64,000 nt of DNA, taken from assembly GCF_042653925.1 (NCBI RefSeq), contig NZ_JBHSFQ010000004.1, positions 280,136 through 344,135 of the forward strand, read 5' to 3'. The notes beneath the pieces were generated by a model. That model worked only from the letters and a program-made list of their open reading frames with translations, did not search any database and was not told the origin of the DNA. The number at the start of each line of letters is the position of its first letter. The first letter of the stretch is position 1. Source of the stretch: Nocardiopsis_B mangrovi (GTDB lineage: Bacteria > Actinomycetota > Actinomycetes > Streptosporangiales > Streptosporangiaceae). This document shows positions 7,791 through 15,712 of this stretch, one piece after another. The translations under genes and the position numbers were made by a program.

Positions 7791-8818
7791 GCGGAGGTCT
7801 CCTTCTCGGGGGTCGCGGGGGCGGCGGCCACGGGGACCCCCGCCTCGGCGGCCTGCTCGTCGGTCAGCACCCGCACGCAGGCGGCGGCGCGATCGGGCCC
7901 CGCGGGCCACAGCACCGGGTCGACATCGCCGCAGCGGTCCTGGGCCACCGCGCAGCGGGGGCGGAAGGAGCATCCGCCCGGCAGGGCCGCGGGGTCGGGC
8001 GGGTCGCCGGCGAGCCCGCTGGGGGCGCGCCGCGACGCGGGGTCGCCGATGCGCGGGAAGGCCGCGCTCAGCGCCCCGCCATAGGGGTGGCGGGCTCCGG
8101 CGAACACCGTGTGGGCGGGCCCCTCCTCGACGATGCGCCCGGCGTACATGATGGCCAGCCGGTCGCAGGTGTCGGCGAGGACCGACAGGTCGTGGCTGAT
8201 CATCATCATGCTGATGCCCTGCTCGCCGACCAGCCGGTCGATGAGGCGCAGGATCTGCGCCTGGATCATGACGTCCAGGGCCGTGGTGGGCTCGTCGGCG
8301 ATGATCAGGCGCGGCTCGCAGGCGAGCGCCATGGCGATCATGACGCGCTGGCGCTGGCCCCCGGACAGTTCGTGGGGGAAGCTGCGCGCCCGCCAGCGGG
8401 GCAGGCCCACGTGTTCCAGCAGTTCGCCCACGCGCCGGGTGGCCTCGGCCGGTGTCGCGGTGTTGTGCAGCAGGATGGGCTCGGCGATCTGGTCGCCGAC
8501 GCGGCGCACGGCGTTGAGCGAGTGCATGGCGCCCTGGAAGACGATGGACGCGCCGACCCAGCGCACCGCGCGCAGCCGGCCCCACCGCATGGTCAGCACG
8601 TCTTCGCCGTCGAGCAGGACCTCCCCGCTCAGGGTGGCCGAGGAGGGCAGCAGCCTTAGCAGCGCGAGCGCCACCGTCGACTTGCCGCACCCGGACTCCC
8701 CCGCGACGCCGAGCTTGCGGCCCGGCTCGACGGAGAACCCCACCCCGCGCACAGCGGGGACCTCGCCGCCGGCGGTGCGGTAGGTGACGTGCAGGTCCTT
8801 GACTTCGAGATAGTTCAC
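7787..8818 (-). CDS. Peptide ABC transporter ATP-binding protein (OppD/DppD-like)
   Basis: This is the first ATPase of the importer, 343 residues. Walker A is GESGCGKST, the signature HELSGGQRQRVMIAMAL, Walker B LIIADEPTTALDV, and the H-loop MMISHDLSV. The C-terminal extension GGCSFRPRCAVAQDRC is characteristic of the Opp/Dpp subfamily. The GTG start overlaps the stop of the upstream permease gene by four bases, and its own stop overlaps the downstream ATPase start, so all three are coupled. The substrate is probably a di- or oligopeptide, judged from family and from the binding protein; nickel cannot be excluded from sequence alone. Confidence 0.92.
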   Translation of the reverse strand: MNYLEVKDLHVTYRTAGGEVPAVRGVGFSVEPGRKLGVAGESGCGKSTVALALLRLLPSSATLSGEVLLDGEDVLTMRWGRLRAVRWVGASIVFQGAMHSLNAVRRVGDQIAEPILLHNTATPAEATRRVGELLEHVGLPRWRARSFPHELSGGQRQRVMIAMALACEPRLIIADEPTTALDVMIQAQILRLIDRLVGEQGISMMMISHDLSVLADTCDRLAIMYAGRIVEEGPAHTVFAGARHPYGGALSAAFPRIGDPASRRAPSGLAGDPPDPAALPGGCSFRPRCAVAQDRCGDVDPVLWPAGPDRAAACVRVLTDEQAAEAGVPVAAAPATPEKETSA

Positions 8819-9831
8819 CGGCGCTCCCGCAGCCTCGGGTTGAACACGCCTTCCAGCGCCCGCCCGCACAGGGTGAACGCGAGGGCCACGACCGCGATGG
8901 CCACGCCGGGGGGCAGCATGTACCACCAGATGCCCGAGCTGACGGCGCCCGCGGTGCGGGCGTCCTGGAGGATGCCGCCCCAGGAGATCGTGCTCGGGTC
9001 GCCCAGGCCGAGGAAGGCGAGGGTCGACTCCATGATGATCGACTCGCCCACGATCAGCGTGGTCTGGGCCAGGATGACCGGGGTGACGTTGGGCAGCACG
9101 TGCCGGAGCATGACGTGGGCGTGCCCGCCGCCCAGAGCCCGCGCGCGTTCGATGTAGGGGCGGGCCTCGACCGCGATGGTCTGCGCGCGCACCAGGCGGG
9201 CGGTGGTCGGCCAGCAGGTGACCCCGATGGCGATGATGATGGTCAGCGTGCTGCGGCTCATGACCGCGGCCAGGGCGACCGCCATGACGAGCGTGGGCAG
9301 CACCACGAACCAGTCGGTGACGCGCATCAGGACGTTGGACCACACGCCGCCGAAGTGCCCGGCCACGATGCCGACCAGGGTGCCCAGCGCCACGCAGACG
9401 AACGTGGCGAGGAACCCCACGGTGAGCGAGATCCGCGCACCCCAGATGACCAGGTCCAGGACCGAGCGGCCGAAGGCGTCGGTGCCCAGCGGGTACTGGG
9501 CGCTGGGCGGCTCGAAGCGCCCGCCGGGGGCGCCGGTGACGGTGAGGCCGGCGGGGTCGATGAACAGCGGTGCGGCGAGGGCGACCACCACGAACAGCAG
9601 CAGGGCGCCGAATCCGAACATTCCAGCGCGGTTGCGGGCGTACTCGCGCCGGAACCCGGTCAGGGCGCGGCGGCGCCGCTCCCACAGCAGGGCCCGGCGG
9701 GAGGCGGGCGGCGGTGGCGGCGGCGACGGTGCGGCGGGCTCGTGGACGGGTTCGGCCCCCTGGGCGGGGACGGTGCCGGCCGGCGCGGCCGAGTCGCCGT
9801 CGCCGTCGCGCGGAAGCTCCGGGGCGGTCAT
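8815..9831 (-). CDS. Peptide ABC transporter permease (OppC/DppC-like)
   Basis: This 338-residue inner-membrane permease has a long Pro-rich cytoplasmic N-terminus (residues 1-60). A first membrane helix (MFGFGALLLFVVVALAAPLF) and the OppC N-terminal domain follow, then the periplasmic GTDAFGRSVLDLVIWGARISL motif typical of DppC. The coupling-helix region is ERARALGGGHAHVMLRHVLPN, close to the EAA consensus. It pairs with the DppB-like permease encoded upstream. The ATG start is plausible. A gap of about 100 bases separates it from the upstream permease gene, the only sizeable gap in the operon. Confidence 0.92.
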   Translation of the reverse strand: MTAPELPRDGDGDSAAPAGTVPAQGAEPVHEPAAPSPPPPPPASRRALLWERRRRALTGFRREYARNRAGMFGFGALLLFVVVALAAPLFIDPAGLTVTGAPGGRFEPPSAQYPLGTDAFGRSVLDLVIWGARISLTVGFLATFVCVALGTLVGIVAGHFGGVWSNVLMRVTDWFVVLPTLVMAVALAAVMSRSTLTIIIAIGVTCWPTTARLVRAQTIAVEARPYIERARALGGGHAHVMLRHVLPNVTPVILAQTTLIVGESIIMESTLAFLGLGDPSTISWGGILQDARTAGAVSSGIWWYMLPPGVAIAVVALAFTLCGRALEGVFNPRLRERR

Positions 9832-9931
9832 GGCGTTCCTCCCCGCTCGTATCCGGGACGCCGGGAGGCGTCGCCTCCCGGAGCCGCCGCAGTCCTCGTC
9901 ACAGGCCGCTCCGTCCGGCTCATGGTCGCGC

Positions 9932-10975
9932 TCATACGCGCACCCTCGGGTCCAGCAGGGGGTACACCAGGTCGGCCAGCAGGTTCATCAGGATCACCGC
10001 GCCCGCGAAGACGACGAACAGGGCCTGCACGGTCGGCAGGTCGGGGACCCCCAGGCCGGAGTAGAACAGGGAGCCGAGCCCGGGCCAGGCGAACACGGTC
10101 TCGACCAGGATGACCCCGGCCACTACGCGGCCCAGGTTCAGGAAGATCAGGGTGACGGTGGGCAGCAGCGCGTTGGGCGCGGCGTGGCGGCGCAGGACCA
10201 GGGCGTCGCGCAGCCCCTTGGCGCGGGCGGTGGTCAGGTAGTCCGACCCCATCTCGTCGAGCAGCGACGACCGCATGATCATCATGTACTGCGCGTAGGT
10301 GACGGCGACCATGGTCGCGACCGGCAGCACCATGTGGTGGGCGACGTCGAGGGCCACGGCGAAGGTGCCGGTGACCCCGGGGGTCATCATGCCGCTGGTG
10401 GGAAAGAGCCCGGTGCCCGATGCGAACACGACGATGAGGATGAGGCCCAGCCAGAACGACGGCACCGACCACATGGTCAGCGCGACCCCGGTGTTGACCC
10501 GGTCCATGGCCGATCCGCGCCGCCAGGCCGAGCCGGTGCCCAGCAGCAGCCCGATGACCGCGGCGATGAGGGTCCCGGTGCCGGCCAGCAGCACGGTGGG
10601 GCCGATGCGCTCGGCGATCAGCTCGGCCACCGGGACGCGGTACTGGTAGCTCATGCCGAAGTCGAACCGGAGCAGGCCCAGGCAGTAGTCGAGGAACTGC
10701 TGCGGCAGCGGCTGGTCGAGGCCGAAGTCGCGGCGCATGTTCTCCAGCTGCTCGGGGCTGACCGCGCGGCCCTGGGTGAGCGCGGTGACGGGGTCGCCGG
10801 GCAGGATGCGGAACAGGAAGAAGCTGGTGACCATCACCGCGACCAGGGACACGGCCGCCGTGAGCAGCCGCCCGCCCAGGTAGCGGAGGGTTCTTCGTGC
10901 CGCGCCGCGGCGGCCGCCCCCGGGACCGGTGCCCGGGGTGGCCGCCGCAGGGGCCTCGTCGTGCGGAGCGGTCAA
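9932..10975 (-). CDS. Peptide ABC transporter permease (OppB/DppB-like)
   Basis: This is the first membrane subunit of the importer. After a basic N-terminus it has the DppB signature region LLTAAVSLVAVMVTSFFLFRILPGDPV, several further helices, and the EAA-like loop TTARAKGLRDALVLRRHAAPNAL. It ends in NLLADLVYPLLDPRVRV, normal for the family. I chose a TTG start four bases after the binding-protein stop (347 residues). An ATG at 11029 in the same frame would overlap the upstream gene by about 50 bases and has no ribosome site. It forms the channel with the DppC-like protein. Confidence 0.9.
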   Translation of the reverse strand: MTAPHDEAPAAATPGTGPGGGRRGAARRTLRYLGGRLLTAAVSLVAVMVTSFFLFRILPGDPVTALTQGRAVSPEQLENMRRDFGLDQPLPQQFLDYCLGLLRFDFGMSYQYRVPVAELIAERIGPTVLLAGTGTLIAAVIGLLLGTGSAWRRGSAMDRVNTGVALTMWSVPSFWLGLILIVVFASGTGLFPTSGMMTPGVTGTFAVALDVAHHMVLPVATMVAVTYAQYMMIMRSSLLDEMGSDYLTTARAKGLRDALVLRRHAAPNALLPTVTLIFLNLGRVVAGVILVETVFAWPGLGSLFYSGLGVPDLPTVQALFVVFAGAVILMNLLADLVYPLLDPRVRV

Positions 10976-10979
10976 GGCA

Positions 10980-12830
10980 TCACTCTCGATCTTCGGAGGT
11001 CTTCGACCTGCGCCAGAAGTAGAAGGCACCGCCCGCGACCGCCACCACGACCACCGCCGCGACGCCGGCGATCACCCCCGTGGACGGGCCCGATCCGGCG
11101 CCGGCGCCCGCCCCGGCCGGCGTGGCCGAGGTGAAGCTCCAGTGGCCGTCCTGGCCCCAGATGTTGCCGCCGGGGTCGGGCTGGACCTGGATCGAGGAGA
11201 TCTGGTCGGAGCGGTAGGCCTCCAGCGTGTTGGAGTAGGTCAGGACGTTGACCACGGCCTCTTCGTAGAGGATGGCCTGCATGTCCTTGACGATCTCGGC
11301 GCGCGCCCGCGGGTCGTCGTAGGCGGCCAGCTGCTCGGCGTAGAGCTCGTCGTACTCCTCGTTGCAGAAGTAGGCGTCGCTGCGCATGGTGCCGGGCTCT
11401 TCCGGCAGGGCGTCGCAGGTGTGGATGCCGAGCACGTAGTCGGGGTCGGGGTTGACGCTCCAGCCGGTCATGATGAGGTCGTACTCGCCGCTGTGCAGGG
11501 CGTCGCTGAGCACGCCGGGGTCGACCGTCTGGTTGTCGATCTCGATGCCGATGGCGGCCAGGCGCTCGGTGAGGACCTGTCCGATGCTGACGTAGTCGGG
11601 CCGGTCGTTGTGGACGTGGAAGCGCAGTTCGAGCCGGTCGCCGTCGGGCGAGGTGCGCACGCCGTCGTCGCCCATTTCGTAGCCGGCGTCGTCGAGCATG
11701 TCGTTGGCGGCGTCGACGTCGAAGTCGAGGCGCTGGTCGCCCTCGGGGGCCCACGCGTAGTCGGGGTAGCGCGCGGGGATGTAGCCCTCGGCGGGCTCGG
11801 CGTAGCCGCCGTAGACGTTCTCGACGATCTCGTCCTTGTCGATCGCCCGCATGATGGCCTGGCGCAGGACACGGTCCTGGAGGGCGGGGTGGCCGTCGCC
11901 GAACGCCTCGCCGTCCTGGGTCTCGGCGCCGGGGTTGATGGTGAACGCCTGGAACCGCTTGCCGGTGGCGTTGTTGACGGTGATGCCGTCCTCGTTCCCG
12001 AGGGCGTCGGCCTGGGCGGGGGTGAGGCCGCTGATGAGGGAGACCTCGCCGCTGCGCAGCGCCTCGACCTGGGCGTCCTGTTCGGGCATGGTCGTGAAGA
12101 CGACGCGGTCGAACTGGGGAGGGTCGCGCCAGTAGTCGTCGTTGGCCTCGAGGGTCACCGACTGGTTGGGCTCGTAGCCGGTGATGGTGAAGGGCCCGCT
12201 GCCGACGATCGGGAAGTCCTGGTCGTTGTTGAACTCGCCGAAGTCCTCGACGTCCTCCCAGACGTGGCGGGGGACGATGGGGATGTCGAGCGCGAGCATG
12301 GTGGCCTGCGGCTCGGAGAGGACGATTTCGAGGGTGGTGTCGTCGGTGGCGGTGGCGCTCTCGAAGTTGGCGACGAAGTTGCCGTTGGCGGTGGCGGCGG
12401 CGTCGTCCTCCATCATCGTGGTGTAGGTCCAGGCGATGTCGTCGGCGGTGAGGGGCTCGCCGTCGCTCCACTGGGCGTCATCGCGGATCTGGAAGGTCCA
12501 GGTGAGGCCGTCGTCGGAGGTCTCCCACGACTCCGCGAGCCCGGGGATCGGCTCGTTGGTGGCGGGGTCGTAGTTGGTGAGGAAGTCGTAGTTCAGGCGG
12601 AAGAGGCTGGTGCTGATGAGGCGCTGGGCGAGGAAGGGGCTGAGGGAGTCGACCGGCTGGGACACGCCGACGGTCAGGGTGTTCCCGGACCCCTCGTCGG
12701 CGCCGGCGGCCGCGGAGGGCAGCGCCGCGGTGGCGAGGGCCATGGCGGCGGCGGTGACCGAGAGCAACCGGCGGGAGGCCCGGGATCTGCGCGATCCGGG
12801 TCTCGGGGGGTCCGGCAAATTGGTGGCCAT
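10980..12830 (-). CDS. Peptide-binding protein of ABC importer with C-terminal membrane anchor
   Basis: This 616-residue extracellular solute-binding protein (SBP family 5) captures peptides for the importer encoded downstream. A twin-Arg-like signal (SRRLLSVTAAAMALATAAL) is followed by the mature domain: LTVGVSQPVDSLSPFLAQR, WTFQIRDDAQWSDGEPLTADD, and later DRVLRQAIMRAIDKDEIV. Most binding proteins of this type are lipoproteins, but no lipobox Cys is present. Instead the C-terminus has a Gly/Ala linker, a membrane helix (VIAGVAAVVVVAVAGGAFYF) and a basic tail, so the protein is tethered by its C-terminus. The ATG at 12830 is preferred over an in-frame TTG at 12842. It is the first gene of the operon. 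Confidence 0.92.
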   Translation of the reverse strand: MATNLPDPPRPGSRRSRASRRLLSVTAAAMALATAALPSAAAGADEGSGNTLTVGVSQPVDSLSPFLAQRLISTSLFRLNYDFLTNYDPATNEPIPGLAESWETSDDGLTWTFQIRDDAQWSDGEPLTADDIAWTYTTMMEDDAAATANGNFVANFESATATDDTTLEIVLSEPQATMLALDIPIVPRHVWEDVEDFGEFNNDQDFPIVGSGPFTITGYEPNQSVTLEANDDYWRDPPQFDRVVFTTMPEQDAQVEALRSGEVSLISGLTPAQADALGNEDGITVNNATGKRFQAFTINPGAETQDGEAFGDGHPALQDRVLRQAIMRAIDKDEIVENVYGGYAEPAEGYIPARYPDYAWAPEGDQRLDFDVDAANDMLDDAGYEMGDDGVRTSPDGDRLELRFHVHNDRPDYVSIGQVLTERLAAIGIEIDNQTVDPGVLSDALHSGEYDLIMTGWSVNPDPDYVLGIHTCDALPEEPGTMRSDAYFCNEEYDELYAEQLAAYDDPRARAEIVKDMQAILYEEAVVNVLTYSNTLEAYRSDQISSIQVQPDPGGNIWGQDGHWSFTSATPAGAGAGAGSGPSTGVIAGVAAVVVVAVAGGAFYFWRRSKTSEDRE

Positions 12831-12891
12831 ACGTGAGTCCAACCCCTTGGTTTCAGTGGGGGACGGGAAGTCCGACCGTCGGTGTGTTGGT

Positions 12892-12921
12892 TGTTTACCA
12901 GCGTGGACGGAAGAGCGTCAA
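12892..12921 (-). promoter_or_regulatory. Promoter of the peptide importer operon
   Basis: On the minus strand TTGACG (12921-12916) and TAAACA (12897-12892) are separated by 18 bases, about 60 bases upstream of the binding-protein start. The -35 is good and the -10 is acceptable. The 228-base intergenic region also serves the divergent gene at 13070. Confidence 0.5.
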
Positions 12922-13069
12922 CGAGCTACACCTTCCCTGTCACGCATTGTTTACGATGTTCCGGGCGGATCGTCGGCGCCACCCCGAGATGCACCGGAGC
13001 GGGTATTAACTCCGCTCCGAAACCCGGGATGATTCGCCAGGAATCGCCGCTACCGCTACGGTTCCGGCC

Positions 13070-13783
13070 ATGATGGGGCACTCACACGCGCTCAGCGGCG
13101 TGGTCGGATGGATGGCGGTCGTTCCGCTCCTCCAGGGAACAGAGTTCTTCGGGGTCGGCTTCGACCTGGGGTCCGGCGAGATCATCGCGGGCGGCCTGGT
13201 CTGTGCGGGGGCGGCGCTGCTCCCCGACATCGACCACAAGAGCGCCACCGTCACCAACACCTACGGCGTGGTCACCCGCACCCTGGGGGCGCTGTTCAAC
13301 TGGCTGTTCGGCGGGCACCGCAACGGCACGCACTCGCTACTGTTCGCCCTGCTCATGGGGGCGCTGACCCAGGCACTCGCGCTGTGGTCCGATCTCGCCG
13401 TACAGATCTTCGTCTTCCTGCTGATCGGCATCGCCTTCAACGGGCTCGGCTTCGGCATGGACAAGAACAAGACCGCGGCCGAGGTCATCAACGCGCTGGT
13501 CACAGCGGGGATCACACTGGCGCTGTTCACCAACGACGTGAACTACACGTGGATGGGCCTGGCGGTCGCCTTCGGCTGCCTGCTCCACTTCATCGGCGAC
13601 ATGGTCACCGAGATGGGCGTGCCGCTGCTGTGGCCGTTCTGGAAGTACCGGTTCGGCCAGAACATGGGGTTCAAGACCGACAGCAAGATCGAACGCAAGG
13701 TCGTCACCCCGCTGCTCACGATCGGGATCATCCTCTACAGCGTCTACCTGTTCCCCTGGCCCGAGCTCATACCGGAGTCCTGA
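13070..13783 (+). CDS. YdjM/DUF457-like membrane-bound metal-dependent hydrolase
   Basis: This 237-residue integral membrane protein is recognised by its N-terminal MMGHSHALSGVVGW, the LLPDIDHKSA motif after the first helices, HRNGTHSLL and HFIGDMVTEMGVPLLWP. These His/Asp motifs, spread between five or six membrane helices, define the YdjM family (LexA-regulated in E. coli), annotated as putative metal-dependent hydrolases related to phospholipase C. The substrate is unknown. The ATG start follows an AT-richer leader. It is monocistronic: divergent from the importer operon and followed by a nested hairpin. No LexA box was seen upstream. Confidence 0.85.
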   Translation: MMGHSHALSGVVGWMAVVPLLQGTEFFGVGFDLGSGEIIAGGLVCAGAALLPDIDHKSATVTNTYGVVTRTLGALFNWLFGGHRNGTHSLLFALLMGALTQALALWSDLAVQIFVFLLIGIAFNGLGFGMDKNKTAAEVINALVTAGITLALFTNDVNYTWMGLAVAFGCLLHFIGDMVTEMGVPLLWPFWKYRFGQNMGFKTDSKIERKVVTPLLTIGIILYSVYLFPWPELIPES

Positions 13784-13792
13784 CCCCCGGCC

Positions 13793-13833
13793 GGGGCCTC
13801 CAGGACCGGGCGGCGCCCGGCCCCGGAGGCCCC
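13793..13833 (+). terminator. Nested hairpin terminator
   Basis: An outer stem GGGGCCTCC/GGAGGCCCC (9 pairs) encloses an inner CCGGGC/GCCCGG stem, 10 bases after the YdjM-like stop. It lies before the O-methyltransferase ribosome site, so it should insulate the two genes. Confidence 0.65.
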
Positions 13834-13853
13834 GCGGGGTTAAGGTGATCTCC

Positions 13854-14516
13854 GTGACGCGCACCTCGGAGTCCCTGAGCCCGGAACTGAACGACTACAT
13901 CGTGGCCCACAGCGCCCCGGTCGACGACGTCCTCGCCGACCTCGCCGCCGAGACCGAGCGCCTGTACCCGCGCAGCGCGGGCATGCAGATCGGTCCCGAG
14001 CAGGGCACGTTCATGACCCTCCTGGCCCGGCTCTCCGGCGCCCGCGACGCCGTGGAGGTCGGCACCTTCACCGGCTACTCCGCGATCTGCACGGCCCGCG
14101 GCCTGCCGGCCGACGGCACCCTGCTCGCCTGCGACATCAGCGAGGAATGGACCTCGGTCGCCCGCCGCTACTGGGAGCGCGCGGGGGTCGCCGGGAAGAT
14201 CACGCTCAAGCTGGCCCCGGCACTGGAGACCCTGCGGGCGCTGCCGGAGGGGCCGCGGTTCGACCTGGCGTTCATCGACGCCGACAAAGAGGGCTACATC
14301 GGCTACTGGGACGCACTGGTGCCGCGCATCCGGCCGGGCGGCGCGCTGCTGGTCGACAACACCCTGTCGCACGGGCGGGTCATCGACCCCGACGTGACGT
14401 CGGCGCAGGTCCAGGGCATCCGCGACTTCAACGACCACGCACTGGCCGACCCGCGCGTGGAGGTCGTCCTGCTGCCGATCGGCGACGGCCTCACGCTGGC
14501 CCGTCGCAGGGACTGA
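13854..14516 (+). CDS. SAM-dependent O-methyltransferase (CCoAOMT-like)
   Basis: This 220-residue class I methyltransferase belongs to the small-molecule O-methyltransferase family 3. The glycine-rich SAM site is AVEVGTFTGYSAICTARGL. The metal-binding acidic residues occur in LAFIDADKEGYIGYW and LLVDNTLSHGRV, as in caffeoyl-CoA and catechol-type enzymes. The acceptor is unknown, and enzymes of this type are widespread in actinomycetes. I prefer the GTG at 13854 because AAGGTGAT lies at ideal spacing in front of it, whereas the GTG at 13845 falls inside that ribosome site. It stands alone between the YdjM-like gene and murQ. Confidence 0.88.
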   Translation: MTRTSESLSPELNDYIVAHSAPVDDVLADLAAETERLYPRSAGMQIGPEQGTFMTLLARLSGARDAVEVGTFTGYSAICTARGLPADGTLLACDISEEWTSVARRYWERAGVAGKITLKLAPALETLRALPEGPRFDLAFIDADKEGYIGYWDALVPRIRPGGALLVDNTLSHGRVIDPDVTSAQVQGIRDFNDHALADPRVEVVLLPIGDGLTLARRRD

Positions 14517-14713
14517 CCCGCCCAGGCGCGGCGCCCCGCCCTCGGCCGGGCCCGCCGTCGGACCGGGCGAGGCGCGAAAGAGCGGTGCCGCCCCGGGGTG
14601 GTGCGCGGGGCGCGTGGTAAATAACCTTCCCGTATGAGCGGACCGCGGGAGAAAACCAACCCGGTGGCCCGCCCGCCGCATCCCAGGCCCCGACGACGAG
14701 GACGCGCCACCTG

Positions 14714-15679
14714 ATGACCACCACCGAGGGCCCCTCCGCCGAGCTGCGCCGGCAGTTGGAGACGCTGTCGACCGAGGCACGCCGGCCCGACCACGCCGAG
14801 ATCGACCGGCTGCCCACCCTGGACCTCGCGCGGACCATGAACGAGGGCGACGCCGAGGTCCCGGCGGCCATCTCCGCCGCGCTGCCCGCCATCGCCTCGG
14901 CCATCGACGCCATAGCCGAGCGCATGGGCGGCGGCGGCCGGCTCGTCTACGCCGGCGCCGGAACCGCGGGGCGCATGGGCGTCTTGGACGCCAGTGAGTG
15001 CCCGCCCACGTTCAACACCGCGCCCGAGCAGGTCATCGGCTTGATCGCAGGCGGCGAACAGGCCATACGCACCGCCGTCGAGGGCGCCGAGGACGACGCC
15101 GCGCGGGCCGCCGCCGACCTGGACGCGCTCGGCCTCGGCCCCCAGGACGTGGTGGTGGGGATCTCGGCGTCGGGTCGCACCCCCTACGCCGTGGCCGCCG
15201 TCGAGCACGCCCGCTCCGCGGGGGCGCTGACGGTCGGGCTGGCCTGCAACGCGGGCTCCGCCCTGGGCGCCGCCGCCGAGCACGCGCTGGAGATCGAGAC
15301 CGGGCCCGAGCTGGTCTCCGGGTCGACCCGGCTCAAGGCGGGGACGGCGCAGAAGCTGGTCCTCAACATGATCTCCACCATCACGATGATCCGGCTCGGC
15401 AAGACCTACGGGAACCTCATGGTCGACCTGCGCTCGACCAACGAGAAGCTGCGGGTGCGCTCGCGGCGCATCGTCGCGCTCGCGACCGGGGCGCCCGAAC
15501 CGCAGATCGAAAAGGCGCTCGCGGCCACCGGCGGCGAGGTCAAGGACGCCATCCTGATGATCCTCTCCGGGGTGGGCGCCGCCGACGCCGCCGATCTGCT
15601 CGCCGAGGCACGGGGGCACCTGCGCGCCGCACTCGAAGCGGCCCCCAACGGGGCCGGCCCCGCACTCTCCGGCGACTGA
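14714..15679 (+). CDS. murQ: N-acetylmuramic acid 6-phosphate etherase
   Basis: MurQ cleaves the lactyl ether of N-acetylmuramic acid 6-phosphate to give GlcNAc 6-phosphate and lactate, the key step of cell-wall sugar recycling. The 321-residue protein has a SIS domain with AGAGTAGRMGVLDASECPPTF, containing the catalytic Glu after DAS, and a second conserved acidic motif EGAEDDAARA. GISASGRTPYAVAAVEHA is the phosphosugar-binding loop, and STRLKAGTAQKLVLNMIST is diagnostic of MurQ. It lies 33 bases upstream of the PTS transporter gene, so the two form a murQ-murP operon. No regulator gene of the MurR type is adjacent. An AT-rich stretch near 14617-14637 probably holds the promoter. Confidence 0.95.
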   Translation: MTTTEGPSAELRRQLETLSTEARRPDHAEIDRLPTLDLARTMNEGDAEVPAAISAALPAIASAIDAIAERMGGGGRLVYAGAGTAGRMGVLDASECPPTFNTAPEQVIGLIAGGEQAIRTAVEGAEDDAARAAADLDALGLGPQDVVVGISASGRTPYAVAAVEHARSAGALTVGLACNAGSALGAAAEHALEIETGPELVSGSTRLKAGTAQKLVLNMISTITMIRLGKTYGNLMVDLRSTNEKLRVRSRRIVALATGAPEPQIEKALAATGGEVKDAILMILSGVGAADAADLLAEARGHLRAALEAAPNGAGPALSGD

Positions 15680-15712
15680 GCGACGCCGGCCACCCACCGC
15701 CGAGGAGCCCTC

